64,000 nt of DNA from Planctomycetota bacterium. Lineage in GTDB: Bacteria > Planctomycetota > UBA1135 > GCA-002686595. The number at the start of each line of letters is the position of its first letter. Position 1 is the stretch's first letter. The position numbers and the translations under genes were made by a program. Where the stretch lies: positions 167,222 through 231,221 of the forward strand of contig NYUD01000090.1 of NCBI GenBank assembly GCA_002683825.1. The letters are read 5' to 3'. Of the stretch, positions 1-8,873 are shown one piece after another. The notes under the pieces were generated by a model. It was not told the origin of the DNA. It did not search any database and saw only the letters and a program-made list of their open reading frames with translations.

Positions 1-1100
1 GTACCGAGCCACTGCGTGAAGGAAAGCGCACCGAAGATCGTGTCGGGGATCTGGATGGCGCTTGAAGAGGAGACCGCATCGGCGAATGGACCGATACCGC
101 CCGTGTTCGCGATGATCCCATCCTCGAAACCACCGGCCCCCAGATCGAAGGGGATCGTGATCGGGATCTGCCCCCCACCGTAGGAAGCGCTGGGACCGAG
201 GTCGCCGTAGTCGACGCCCAGGCTGAAGAGGTCGTTGTTGGACGTGCTGACGAACTTCACGTCGATGAAAATTTGCGCCGGTTCGGTGTCGAGGCGCTCC
301 AGAATCGATTCGATCTGGCTATGCACCTGGGCGGTGTCGCGCACGATGATCGTGTTCTTCGAGGGGATGTAGTCCAGACCGCCGTTGCCGGAGAGAGCCT
401 TACGCAACGCCGGTAGAACGGGGAAGATCGTGTCGAAATCGGCACTGCCGCCGGCACTCGTCGTGTGGGTCGATGCCAGATACTCCGAGGTGATCTTCGG
501 GATGTACTTGGCGGGCGGGCGAATGTAGCGCAACTGATAGCTGTGGGTCTCCAGCTGACTCTCGAGGGTCAGGGGATCGACGACGCGCAAAATGCCGCGA
601 TTCTCCTCGACGACGACGAAGTTGAGCGTCTTCGCGACGACCTCCAGAGCATCGCGCCAGGGCACCTCGGTCAGTCGCAACGTGAGCGTGCCTCCAACCT
701 CGGGGGCGATGACGATGTTGGCGCCGGAGAGTTTTGCGATTGTATCGATGATCTCCGTGATCTCCGCATTGTCGAAGGAGAAGGTCGTGCGCACGGGTCG
801 ATCGACCACGAGAATGCCGGCTGCCTTCTCCTGAACGACACAACCCGCCAGCTCGGCCGCCAGGTCGAGCGCCTCGCGCCAGTGAACGTTCACAAGATCC
901 AAAGAGACCGGCGAGTCAGCACCCTCCATTACCACGATGTTGAAGCCCGATCGATCGCGGAGGTGTTGAACGACTTCGGCGAGCTGTCGGCCTTCGACGC
1001 GCAACGATACGCGCGCTTCGGGACTGGTCACCTGAGCATGTGTGGGCGCGACGACAAGACAAAGTCCGAGCGCAACCAGGATGCGCGAGAGTGTTTTCAT
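1..1100 (-). CDS. pilQ: Type IV pilus/type II secretion-like secretin, 3' end outside window
   Basis: Outer-membrane secretin ring subunit of a pilus or type II secretion-like machine. The frame opens with ATG at 1100 and a signal peptide (MKTLSRILVALGLCLVVAPT, cleavage near AHA-Q). Two STN-type beta-alpha domains follow (roughly residues 25-85 and 95-155), of the kind that begin 'RVEGRQLAEVVQHLRDRSG' and 'FDNAEITEIIDTIAKLSG'. A secretin N-type domain comes next (YIPSKNTIIVRDT near residue 250). The C-terminal gate region is cut off by the window edge. It is the last gene of pilM-N-O/P-Q, starting 35 bases after pilO/P. The family assignment is firm; whether the machine is a pilus or a secretion system is not decided by the sequence. 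Confidence 0.85.
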   Translation of the reverse strand, partial: MKTLSRILVALGLCLVVAPTHAQVTSPEARVSLRVEGRQLAEVVQHLRDRSGFNIVVMEGADSPVSLDLVNVHWREALDLAAELAGCVVQEKAAGILVVDRPVRTTFSFDNAEITEIIDTIAKLSGANIVIAPEVGGTLTLRLTEVPWRDALEVVAKTLNFVVVEENRGILRVVDPLTLESQLETHSYQLRYIRPPAKYIPKITSEYLASTHTTSAGGSADFDTIFPVLPALRKALSGNGGLDYIPSKNTIIVRDTAQVHSQIESILERLDTEPAQIFIDVKFVSTSNNDLFSLGVDYGDLGPSASYGGGQIPITIPFDLGAGGFEDGIIANTGGIGPFADAVSSSSAIQIPDTIFGALSFTQWLG

Positions 1101-1135
1101 TGGGGAACCTGAGTGTGACTCTAGAAGCTGTTGGA

Positions 1136-2563
1136 CTACTGGGGGGTTACCTGGGGATCAGGATCGAGAAACCGAGCGAGGATCATGCCCCGGAACGCAA
1201 ACTCGATCTGATCGGTGCGGATGTGATGAACGATGAGCTCGGTTCCGACGAGCTCGCCTTCGGTAACGGAACGCCCGTTGATCAGGGCGACAGGGCGCAG
1301 ATCCTCCTGAATGGCGACCCCGCCGATGTCGAGAGCGATCGCTTCGAAGGCGATCACGGCATCGGCCACATCGCGCAACGAACGAAGTTTTTCGGCCAAT
1401 TCACTCTTCTTGGGATCGTGCTCGGCGATGGCCAGCTTGCTTTCAACGGTGCTGAAGGCCTGAAGAGCCAGCTCGTATTCCCGTACATCGAGATGCCTCT
1501 CCATCACTTCGACGGTCTCGCGCAGGAGCGCGATCGCGGGACCGAGACCACCGCCCTGTCCGTTCATCTCTTCGCGGACTCCGGTCACGACCTCGACCAC
1601 CTCCTTGTCGAAGCGTCGTTCCGCATTGAGATAGGTGAGCTGCGCCTCCGCCTGGATCCGGCGAATCTCCTCTTCGATCAGAGCGAGTTTCTCTTCCAGC
1701 ACCGTCCTCGAACGCATCGCCTCGATCACGTTGTCCGCTTCGCGCGCCGTCTCCCACGCCGCACGGACGTCCAGGGCCTGTGCGGCAAGCCTTTCGACGA
1801 TGGCGAGTTGAACGGGAATCGGCACGTTTTCGCCGTCCTGGGAAGCCGGAACCCGGGGGTCGATCCAGGGATCACGACGACCGCGTCGGCCGAGATAGGT
1901 GTATTCGGGAACGCGCAGTTTGCTCGTCTTCTCCGAGATCTGCCCGATGAGCAGGTCGCGCTTGTGCTCGTAGCGGTCGATACGAGCCTCCTTCGCCACG
2001 GCCCTGGGCTTATCGACGTAGGTCTCCAGATTCATGGTGACACTGTGGCGCGCAACCTCCCCGTCACCCAACGTCATGCGACCGGCGGCGCGCATCTTGA
2101 AGTTTGTGATGCTGATGAAACGGGCGAAGCTCTCGAGCCTGTGCATGAACGCCAGGAACTGAAAGACATCCGCCTCGAAGACGAGGGTGTAGCCCACCCT
2201 CCCGAATTCTTCCTTCCCGCCGCGGTTGTTGCGCTGGCGCTTGGCGGACTCCAGGGTGAAGCCCGACTCCCCGGCGAACTGGTCCAGGGTACGGACGAAG
2301 TTGGAGATATCTTTGGTGTCCGACAGGATCTCCTTGATCACGGTGTCCGTTTCGCGCTGGACGATGACGGCCTTGACCAGGTCCGGCGTCCCTTTGACGA
2401 GATTGCGATCCTCGGAGATGGACTTATCCAACAGATCCGCTTCCACACGGCTCTTTGCGATCTCTTTGTGTTGCTGGTAGATCATGAACCAGATGCCGGA
2501 GGCCAAAGCCACCGAAACCAGGCCCAACACGATCCACTGTTTCTTTTCAGCGGTCTGTTCCAT
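1136..2563 (-). CDS. pilO: PilO-like inner-membrane protein with PilP-like C-terminus
   Basis: Inner-membrane alignment-complex protein of 475 aa, about twice the usual PilO length. Residues 10-29 form a single transmembrane helix, followed by a coiled coil (30-80) and a PilO-type ferredoxin-like domain (85-185). Near residue 228 there is a PilP-like 'GRRDPW' linker, then a long charged helical segment (250-400). A small beta domain closes the protein (ALINGRSVTEGELVGTELIV, about 425-445), which resembles the PilP/GspC homology-region fold that contacts secretin. No separate pilP gene lies between it and pilQ, so a PilO-PilP fusion is inferred. Its ATG overlaps the pilN stop by one base (TGATG), indicating translational coupling. 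Confidence 0.7.
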   Translation of the reverse strand: MEQTAEKKQWIVLGLVSVALASGIWFMIYQQHKEIAKSRVEADLLDKSISEDRNLVKGTPDLVKAVIVQRETDTVIKEILSDTKDISNFVRTLDQFAGESGFTLESAKRQRNNRGGKEEFGRVGYTLVFEADVFQFLAFMHRLESFARFISITNFKMRAAGRMTLGDGEVARHSVTMNLETYVDKPRAVAKEARIDRYEHKRDLLIGQISEKTSKLRVPEYTYLGRRGRRDPWIDPRVPASQDGENVPIPVQLAIVERLAAQALDVRAAWETAREADNVIEAMRSRTVLEEKLALIEEEIRRIQAEAQLTYLNAERRFDKEVVEVVTGVREEMNGQGGGLGPAIALLRETVEVMERHLDVREYELALQAFSTVESKLAIAEHDPKKSELAEKLRSLRDVADAVIAFEAIALDIGGVAIQEDLRPVALINGRSVTEGELVGTELIVHHIRTDQIEFAFRGMILARFLDPDPQVTPQ

Positions 2564-3207
2564 CAGACCCCTCCCCCCCTCACGGCTCTGCGCTCTTTGG
2601 GCGACTTGAGGTCGAGCTCGAGCGGAAACGTCCAGATCTTCGAGGGAACAAGCCCCTCGTCGGTTTCACTGGCGCTGCCCTCTGGGGCGCGGGGCGGGCC
2701 GAAAACATCGCTGAATTTCGATTCCGCAACGTCCTCCAGGAAGTTGGCGACGTGGGTGAAGCTCTCGGCTGTGTGCCCCTCGGCCTTCAAGCGACCGAAG
2801 GCTTTGTTGCGGGTGTTTTCCTGGACCTCAACATTCAAGTCGTCGAACCAGACGAGGTATTTTTCCTCCCCGCCGCTGTTCACGAGTCCGACCAGCTCAT
2901 CCAGTTTGCGTGTCCAGTTGACGCGCGTCGAGGTGATGCGATCGAGCAATTTCTCGCGAGCCTCGAAGATCCCGCTCTCCTTCTTGAGCTCCTGGTGGTA
3001 GACCACCTGCGGTTCGAGGCCTGCCTTGGTGTCCTTCAACACGGTCAGCTCGGACTTCACTTCGGCGGCGACCCCGAAGGCGGTCCATGCCCAGAAGGCC
3101 AGGAGAGTACCGTTCACGGCCACCGCACTGGAGACGGCCACCATGAACTTGATCGGGGTCTTGTTCCTCTCGCGGTACCCCTCCGGAAGCAGGTTGATGA
3201 GTATCAT
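2563..3207 (-). CDS. pilN: PilN-like inner-membrane assembly protein
   Basis: 214-aa inner-membrane partner of PilM and PilO. I start it at ATG 3207, where the PilN signature MILINLLPEGYRERNKTP begins. That short cytoplasmic N-terminal peptide is the segment known to dock into the PilM groove. The frame is open upstream, but the longer version lies entirely inside pilM. One transmembrane helix (about residues 22-42) precedes a coiled coil and a periplasmic domain containing 'WTRKLDELVGLVN', typical of PilN. The start overlaps the pilM stop by four bases (ATGA). Confidence 0.85.
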   Translation of the reverse strand: MILINLLPEGYRERNKTPIKFMVAVSSAVAVNGTLLAFWAWTAFGVAAEVKSELTVLKDTKAGLEPQVVYHQELKKESGIFEAREKLLDRITSTRVNWTRKLDELVGLVNSGGEEKYLVWFDDLNVEVQENTRNKAFGRLKAEGHTAESFTHVANFLEDVAESKFSDVFGPPRAPEGSASETDEGLVPSKIWTFPLELDLKSPKERRAVRGGGV

Positions 3208-4253
3208 GCTGCACACACTCGGGCTGCTAGACCAATGGCGACCGCCAGGGACGGAGCACACGCTTCGAGTTGCTCGACGTCCACACGATCGACCGAAACG
3301 CGCAGCCCCTCGAGCGGATTCCACGTGCGCGCCGTGCGGCCCGTGGCCTGTTCGATGAACGAAATGGCGCCGGGAGCCATGACCCCGCCACCTGAGAGGA
3401 GAACCTCCTCAACGCGCAGGCCTTCGCGGTTCTCGACGTAGTCGAGACTCAGAGAAAGTTCGCTGGCCAGGTCTTCGAGAACCGGCAAGATCGCACGGCC
3501 GACCTCGGCCTCTCGCTCTTCCGATTCTCGCTTTATCATCTCAGCTTCGGCCGCATCGACACCGAGCCGGCGTGCCGTCGCCTGGGTCATGTCCTGGCCG
3601 CCGATCCCGATCTCCCGGCTGAAACAGGTTTCGCCTTCGCAGAGCACATTGATCGAAGTGCAGGAAGCACCGACGTCCGCCAGAGCGATGGCGTTCGAGT
3701 CGTTGTCTGTAAGTTCGGCCTCGGAGAGTCCACACAACTCCCACGCGTTGGCGAGAGCGAAGACGTCGACGTCTACCGCGATGGGCGTCAAGCCGTGACG
3801 CGAGATCTCAGCGATCTGATCTTCGACGACCGCGGCACGACAGGCGGCCAGAACGACCCCTATCTGCTCATCCGTTCTCCCGCCCTCGGATTGGATCGGA
3901 GGTGTGCGCATGAGCCTCTGGCAATCGATCTGCACCTCGTCGTTGTCGAAGGGCAGATACTTGTCCGATTCGAAGCGAATCGCCTGAGCCAGCTCGCTGT
4001 CGCTCATCTGAGGCATCGTGATGTAGCGCACAACAACCGCCTGCCCGGAGACCGAGGTCACCACATTTTTGGCTCGAAAACGTCCTTTGCTGAAGACCTG
4101 CGCAATCGCTTCCGAGCGGTCACCGCCCTCCAGCACCTCGGCCACGGCAAAGCCCGAAATGACAGGCTCCGATCCGTCCAGGGAAATTTCGACGGCCTTG
4201 ACCAGCTGGGACCCCAGGTCGAGACCAACGATACTCTTGGTTTTTCTGAACAC
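3204..4253 (-). CDS. pilM: PilM, actin-like pilus assembly ATPase
   Basis: 349-aa cytoplasmic protein of the FtsA/actin-like PilM family. It begins with the nucleotide-binding phosphate-1 loop 'IVGLDLGSQLVKAVEI' (8-23), carries the PilM 'FESDKYLPF' segment (about 94-102), a second phosphate loop 'IALADVGASCTSINVL' (188-203) and the adenosine motif 'EVLLSGGGVMAPG' (about 288-300). PilM binds the PilN N-terminus and couples the cytoplasmic motor to the inner-membrane complex. It is the first gene of the four-gene operon; 165 bases separate it from the upstream HPr gene and I find no convincing promoter there. Confidence 0.92.
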   Translation of the reverse strand: MFRKTKSIVGLDLGSQLVKAVEISLDGSEPVISGFAVAEVLEGGDRSEAIAQVFSKGRFRAKNVVTSVSGQAVVVRYITMPQMSDSELAQAIRFESDKYLPFDNDEVQIDCQRLMRTPPIQSEGGRTDEQIGVVLAACRAAVVEDQIAEISRHGLTPIAVDVDVFALANAWELCGLSEAELTDNDSNAIALADVGASCTSINVLCEGETCFSREIGIGGQDMTQATARRLGVDAAEAEMIKRESEEREAEVGRAILPVLEDLASELSLSLDYVENREGLRVEEVLLSGGGVMAPGAISFIEQATGRTARTWNPLEGLRVSVDRVDVEQLEACAPSLAVAIGLAARVCAA

Positions 4254-4418
4254 CTTCTACCTCACTTGATCCGGTGGCCGCCGACGGCGGGATGCCTTGC
4301 CGGCGTCCCCTGTTTGAGCCTTGTCGGCGCAAATCCGGAAAAAGCTGGAGGGTGCAATCGCGATTAGGACAGGTGGAAGAGCGAACCGGGTCGGGAAGTT
4401 TTTTCCCTACGGTCGAAT

Positions 4419-4703
4419 CTAGCTTTCCAGTTCCCCGAATCCCCCCCGAAACAACTCCTCGAGCGCATCCATCAACCCCACGGCGTCTCCGCCGCACGCT
4501 CTCACCTCGAGCTCCACCCCCTTCGCAGCATTCAGGGTCATCAGCTCCAAGATGCTCTTCCCGTTGACCTCCCTCGTTCCGGAACGGATGGTCAGCTCGC
4601 TGGAAAAGCCCCGGGCTGCGGACACGATGGAGTGGCACGGCCGCGCGTGCAGGCCCTGCGAATTCATGACTCGTAAAGTCCTTCGAACGTCTTCGATGGG
4701 CAA
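4419..4703 (-). CDS. HPr-family phosphocarrier (NPr-like)
   Basis: 94-aa phosphocarrier. The phospho-acceptor motif 'GLHARP' places the active-site His at residue 19, and the regulatory-serine region 'NGKSILELMTLNAAKG' places Ser at residue 50. The residue after the HARP proline is Cys, where many HPrs have Ala. It follows ptsN by 7 bases and so probably receives phosphate from EI and passes it to the EIIA-Ntr encoded next door. No EI (ptsI/ptsP) or HPr kinase lies in the window, so whether Ser50 is phosphorylated is unknown. Confidence 0.9.
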   Translation of the reverse strand: MPIEDVRRTLRVMNSQGLHARPCHSIVSAARGFSSELTIRSGTREVNGKSILELMTLNAAKGVELEVRACGGDAVGLMDALEELFRGGFGELES

Positions 4704-4710
4704 CGGGCTC

Positions 4711-5205
4711 TCAGGCGGAAGACATCTCTTTCAGGAGATCCACCAAGGCCTTCTTCGTCGGACACTTCATGGCAAAACGACGGAAGTCTCCCAGACGACC
4801 CAGGTTCGAAATCCAGCGCATCATCTCGAGGTGACGTTCGGGATCGTGACGTTCGCTCCTACCCTCGGGTCGCAGCACGGTGAAGAGAATCTTCACCGGC
4901 TCGCCATCGAGAGATTTCCAATCGACGCCCTCAGGGTGAAGGGCAAGGCCGAAGACGGCCTCCTCCAACCCGGAAAGCTTGACGTGCGGAATGGCCACGT
5001 TCTGACCGACCCCGGTAGATGCCAGTTCTTCACGCCCGTTCAGAACTCGCAGCGCCGTCTCGCGGTGTTCCTCGGAAAGCACCTTGGCTCTGATGAAGTT
5101 GGAGACAATCTCCTCAAAGACCTGACTCTTGTCGGTGCCCTTCAGGTTCAGATGGCAGGCGGAGGGACGAAAGAGCTTCCAGTAAGCATCGGCCTTTGTT
5201 CGCAT
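4711..5205 (-). CDS. ptsN: EIIA-Ntr-type PTS protein
   Basis: 164-aa EIIA of the fructose/nitrogen family. The active-site His is residue 74 in 'GVGQNVAIPHVK', the canonical phospho-acceptor motif. PtsN is regulatory and does not transport sugar; in other bacteria it adjusts potassium uptake and sigma-54-linked functions according to its phosphorylation state. It lies between hpf and the HPr gene, the usual rpoN-cluster neighbourhood. About 130 bases separate it from hpf. Confidence 0.9.
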   Translation of the reverse strand: MRTKADAYWKLFRPSACHLNLKGTDKSQVFEEIVSNFIRAKVLSEEHRETALRVLNGREELASTGVGQNVAIPHVKLSGLEEAVFGLALHPEGVDWKSLDGEPVKILFTVLRPEGRSERHDPERHLEMMRWISNLGRLGDFRRFAMKCPTKKALVDLLKEMSSA

Positions 5206-5336
5206 GTAAAATCTATCGGGATCCCCGTGGGGGAGAGAACCGCCGCTTCTCGACGAGGACTAGGGAAAAGACAGCTGCCCAGGGTATCAGATTGTCGCCC
5301 CCTGGGCTGGGTTGAGCAGGCACGAGAATGCCCGTT

Positions 5337-5642
5337 TCAGGCCCGGGCACGAATGTTTCGCTTCAGCTTGTCCTTGTGGCGGGCCAGAACCCTGCCCATC
5401 CGTTCGATGGCATTGTCCAGGGCGGCGGACATGGAATCGGCGTGGGCGTCGATGACGAGGACGATACCGCGGCGGACGTTGGCAACCAGTTCGATCCTGT
5501 GCTCGGAGTGCTGGCGTTCGAGCACGGCCCTGACGGAAACCGTGCCCTCAAAAAATCGCTCTAGAGTCTCCAGTTTGGCGACAACGTGGTCGCGAACGTG
5601 AATCGGGTACTCGTTGTGGGGCATGACCACTTCCGTCTTCAT
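5337..5642 (-). CDS. hpf: Ribosome hibernation promoting factor, short form
   Basis: 101-aa HPF/YfiA-family protein that binds the decoding region of stationary-phase ribosomes. The start at ATG 5642 (MKTEVVMPHNEYPIHVRDHV) is chosen because a strong Shine-Dalgarno GGAGG lies 7 bases upstream; the open frame further upstream looks non-coding. Residues 1-97 cover the beta-alpha-beta domain, including 'HRIELVANVRRGIVLVIDAHADSMSAAL'-type strands. The C-terminal dimerisation domain of long HPF is absent. It is located between truA and ptsN in the rpoN cluster. Confidence 0.88.
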   Translation of the reverse strand: MKTEVVMPHNEYPIHVRDHVVAKLETLERFFEGTVSVRAVLERQHSEHRIELVANVRRGIVLVIDAHADSMSAALDNAIERMGRVLARHKDKLKRNIRARA

Positions 5643-5960
5643 CTGGTACCTCCATGGCGTAGCGTGCTGCATTCGGGACAGCCCAAATTCCCCACGGGCA
5701 GAAGGATGGGGAGGATGGGAGGGATGCGTGAGACCCGCTGGAATGACGCGCCTAGGCGGTCCATCGCCAGGCCGCGGCGGGTCGGAGTCGCCAGTACAGG
5801 GGGTGCGCCCCCTCCGATCGGGTCCGAACCCCACACCCCGAATCCACCGACCCGGGCGTCCGATTCTCGTGTAGTTGAGGCCGAAACCAGCGAAGCGACT
5901 CGCTCTTGCATAACTGGATAACCTAATCTCGCCTGGAATCTCCGTTTGGTCAAGGGTGCG
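5643..5960. other. 318-base intergenic region between truA and hpf
   Basis: There is no convincing gene here. The open frame that crosses it on the minus strand is low-complexity and overlaps truA out of frame. Visible elements are a 6-bp GC hairpin with a 4-base loop (5798-5813), the hpf Shine-Dalgarno at its right-hand (low-coordinate) end, and a TTGACC box near 5948-5953 on the minus strand that lacks a good -10 partner. The region is long for an otherwise tight cluster and probably carries the hpf leader and promoter. I checked by eye for RNase P and tmRNA core motifs and found neither. Confidence 0.5.
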
Positions 5961-6755
5961 CTAAACGAACACGCCCGGACGACCCCGCGGACCGTGGGTC
6001 TGGTTCCAAAAACAGGACTCGCCGTAAAACACGCGCAGGAGATAGAGTCCGCTCGCCGGCGCCGTCGGACCCGCCATGGAGCGGTCCCCCGACCGGAGAA
6101 TATCGGGGATGGAATCGGCCGAAATGCGCCCTCGCCCGACCTCGATGAGTGTCCCGGCGACCGTACGCACCATGTTGTAGAGAAACCCATTGCCCGTCAC
6201 GAGCATCGCCAGGCGGTCGCGCCGAGCCGCGATCCGCAGCTGACGCACGCGACGCACGCTGGAGCGTCGAGACGAACCGGCGCTCGCAAGGGCGGAAAAG
6301 TCGTGCTCGCCGACGAGATGGCCGGCAGCACGGCGCATCGCGCCCAGGTCCAGGGCATCGCTCACCCAGTGGTGATGGTCGTGCCCGAAGGGCGGGCGAA
6401 AACGGGTGGTGAGCACGAGGTAGAGGTAGCGCTTGCCCAGGGCGCTCGCCTGGGCGTGAAAGCCCTCCTCACAGGACTCCAGGGCCGTAACGACAACCGA
6501 CCTGGGCAAGTGAGCGTTCAGGGCGTGAAGCAGGCGGTGGTCGGGCAGGGGCGTGTCCACGTGGAAGCTCGCCACCTGGCCCAGGGCGTGAACCCCGGTA
6601 TCGGTCCGTCCCGAACCAAAGACCGTGAGGTGCTCCCCGATCAGATCCTTCAGGGCGGTCTCCAGGGCCTCCTGCACGGTTGCGAAGCCTGCCTGGCGCT
6701 GCCAGCCGTAGAAGGGCTTCCCGTCGTAGGCCACCTTGATCCGTACGTTGCGCAC
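5961..6755 (-). CDS. truA: tRNA pseudouridine(38-40) synthase TruA
   Basis: 264-aa enzyme that isomerises uridines 38-40 in the anticodon stem-loop of many tRNAs. The catalytic Asp is residue 52 in 'SGRTDTGVHALGQV', and the family motifs 'RYLYLV' and 'GNGFLYNMVRTVAGTL' are present. The start 'MRNVRIKVAYDGKPFYGWQRQ' matches the family N-terminus. It is inserted between rpoN and hpf, which are directly adjacent in many proteobacteria. Confidence 0.95.
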   Translation of the reverse strand: MRNVRIKVAYDGKPFYGWQRQAGFATVQEALETALKDLIGEHLTVFGSGRTDTGVHALGQVASFHVDTPLPDHRLLHALNAHLPRSVVVTALESCEEGFHAQASALGKRYLYLVLTTRFRPPFGHDHHHWVSDALDLGAMRRAAGHLVGEHDFSALASAGSSRRSSVRRVRQLRIAARRDRLAMLVTGNGFLYNMVRTVAGTLIEVGRGRISADSIPDILRSGDRSMAGPTAPASGLYLLRVFYGESCFWNQTHGPRGRPGVFV

Positions 6756-6860
6756 GGCCCCTACCCTAAGGCCCCGGGCTTCGTAAGGAAGCTGGCAAAC
6801 GGGTCGGGTTTCTTGACGCGCGCTCGGCCGGTGTCCTGCGAGGCGAAGCCCCGGCAGGCC

Positions 6861-8207
6861 TCAGGAGGCGTAGCGACGACGCCGGTAGGAACTCGGAATC
6901 GAGAGCTCCTTTCTGTACTTGGCCACGGTGCGACGCGCGACCTTGAAGCCGCGCTCCCCCATCGCCTTCACGATCACGTCGTCGGAAAAAGGCTGCCCGG
7001 GATCCTCGCCTGCCACGATGGCGCGTACGGCCTCGCGGGCATCGTCGCGCACCGCCCCCGCCACGCTGCCGGCGGCCGCTACCGGAAAGAAATCGCGCAG
7101 CGGGAAGACGCCGTAGGGCGTCTCCGTGTACTTGCCGGCGACGGCGCGACTCACCGTCGAGGGATGGATGGAAAGCGCATCGGCCACCTCCCCCATCGAA
7201 AGCGGCACCAGGGCGCCCGGGCCGTTATCGAGAAAGCGCTGCTGGCGGCCGAAGACGTGGGTGGCGACACGCTGGAGCGTGCGCTTGCGTTGCTCCAGGG
7301 CCTCGACGATCCAGCGGGCGCGATCGAGCTTGTTGCGCATGTAGCGCTGGACCTCGTCGGGCTTCGCCCCATGGGCCCCCTTTGTCTTCGCCAGCGCTCG
7401 AAAGTCGGGATCGATCGAAACCGTAGGGAGGCCCGAATTGTCGATGCGGACGCGAAAGCCCTCCTCGCTGCGCTCGACGATCACCTCGGGGGTGATCGGC
7501 GGCGGCGCCGCCCCTCCCATGCCCGCAGCGGGCGCAGGATGGAGCTGTCGCAGGCGCCGCATGAGTGCGTCGAGCCGCTCCATGCTCACCCCCAGGGACC
7601 TGGCGACGGCGGGGAGCTTGTTGCGCGCCAGGTCGTCCAGGAATTCCTCCAGGAGGCGGCACAAGAGCTCGTAGTCCTCTTCCTTTGGATCCAGCTGCAG
7701 GAGCAGGGCTTCCACGAGGCTGCGCCCTCCGATGCCACGGGGCTCGAGCTTCTGCTGGACCAGAGCGATCGCACGGCCCAGCCGGGTCAGCCCCCCCTCG
7801 AGCCCACGCTCTTCGGCGTGTTCCTGGAGCGCCTCGTCGGAGAGGGAAAGGTAGCCCCTATCGTCCAGGCACTCGACCACCAGTCGAACCCAGGGGGCGT
7901 CCTCGGTGGACACGTCCAGCCACGAGAGCTGTTCCTGGAGGGCCTCCAGGAGCCCCCGCCCAGGGGCCTCCTGTCTCTCGAGCCAGGCATTCTTGCGTTC
8001 GCTCGCCTCGGGCGAGTAGGTGCCGTGCAGGAGCCCCCCTCCGCCCTCGAGCCGCAGCGCCCCGTTCTCCTCTGCCTGCTTCATGAGGAAGGTCTCGAGC
8101 TCGGTCCCCGGTAGCTGCAGAATCTCGATGGATTGCAGCATGCGGGGGAGCATCGCCATCTCCTGCCGCACCGTCTGGCGCAGCGATTGTTCATGGCCCG
8201 GTCCCAC
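6861..8207 (-). CDS. rpoN: RNA polymerase sigma-54 factor
   Basis: 448-aa sigma factor for enhancer-dependent -24/-12 promoters. Region I is the Leu/Gln-rich N-terminus (MLPRMLQSIEILQLPGTELE), followed by the core-binding domain, the helix-turn-helix (MGEVADALSIHPSTVSRAVAGKY, about 340-362) and the RpoN box 'ARRTVAKYRKEL' (424-435) that reads the -24 element. The stop is 105 bases upstream of truA and the start lies 42 bases after recR. No bacterial enhancer-binding protein is encoded in the window, so its regulon cannot be guessed here. Confidence 0.95.
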   Translation of the reverse strand: MGPGHEQSLRQTVRQEMAMLPRMLQSIEILQLPGTELETFLMKQAEENGALRLEGGGGLLHGTYSPEASERKNAWLERQEAPGRGLLEALQEQLSWLDVSTEDAPWVRLVVECLDDRGYLSLSDEALQEHAEERGLEGGLTRLGRAIALVQQKLEPRGIGGRSLVEALLLQLDPKEEDYELLCRLLEEFLDDLARNKLPAVARSLGVSMERLDALMRRLRQLHPAPAAGMGGAAPPPITPEVIVERSEEGFRVRIDNSGLPTVSIDPDFRALAKTKGAHGAKPDEVQRYMRNKLDRARWIVEALEQRKRTLQRVATHVFGRQQRFLDNGPGALVPLSMGEVADALSIHPSTVSRAVAGKYTETPYGVFPLRDFFPVAAAGSVAGAVRDDAREAVRAIVAGEDPGQPFSDDVIVKAMGERGFKVARRTVAKYRKELSIPSSYRRRRYAS

Positions 8208-8249
8208 GGGTCCAACATCGGACGGCGGGCTGCGACAATTGACCGATCC

Positions 8250-8867
8250 CTAGGGATTGGTCGTTTCTTTCCGCAATGCGACCCGCGCCGCGAGGGCGTC
8301 CTCGATCACGCCGCGGTGCAGGTACTCCAGGGCGCTCCCCGCCGGAACGCCCCTGGCGAGGCGCGATACACCGACCCTGGCGCCGGCGGCGTCGAGCGCT
8401 TGAAGGACGGCCAGCGCGGTGGCCTCGCCTTCGGAATCGGGATCGGTTCCGAGGATCACCTCGCGGATCTCGCCCCGTTGAACCCTCTTCACCAACCCGG
8501 CGATCGTGAGGTGGGCCGACTCGGTTCCCTCGGCCGGATTCAGGGCTCCCATGAGAACGTGGTAGAGCCCCCCCCAGGCCCCCGTGCGCTCGACCGCCTC
8601 GACATCGCGCGGCTCCTCGACGACGAAGACGCCGTCCCTCTTGCGCGCCGGATCGGAACAGATGCCACAGGGATCGGCTTCGGCGACGTTATAGCACTCG
8701 CTGCAGCGGCGAGTGCGCGCCAGGGCGTCCTCGATGACCGAAGCGAGGGTCGCGGCTTCGGGATCTCGCAACAGGTGAAAGGCCAGACGCTCCGCGCTCC
8801 GCCGCCCGATTCCGGGAAAGCACTCGAAGACCTTGATCAGCCGTTCAAGCGGAGCAGGGTAGGCCAT
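8250..8867 (-). CDS. recR: Recombination mediator RecR
   Basis: 205-aa RecFOR-pathway protein. It has an N-terminal helix-hairpin-helix (CFPGIGRRSAERLAFHLL), a four-cysteine zinc finger (C55, C58, C67, C70) and a Toprim domain (GVFVVEEPRDVEAVERTG, then ILGTDPDSEGEATA). It promotes RecA loading at gaps. It starts 6 bases downstream of ybaB and forms the widely conserved dnaX-ybaB-recR set. Confidence 0.96.
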   Translation of the reverse strand: MAYPAPLERLIKVFECFPGIGRRSAERLAFHLLRDPEAATLASVIEDALARTRRCSECYNVAEADPCGICSDPARKRDGVFVVEEPRDVEAVERTGAWGGLYHVLMGALNPAEGTESAHLTIAGLVKRVQRGEIREVILGTDPDSEGEATALAVLQALDAAGARVGVSRLARGVPAGSALEYLHRGVIEDALAARVALRKETTNP

Positions 8868-8873
8868 GGGCTC

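Noticed and set aside
5639..6190. 183-codon minus-strand frame spanning the hpf leader and the end of truA
   Set aside because: It overlaps truA out of frame, has biased composition and no homology; treated as non-coding leader.
5946..8114. A 722-codon plus-strand frame covering truA and rpoN
   Set aside because: It lies opposite two well-supported genes and has low-complexity Arg/Gly/His composition.
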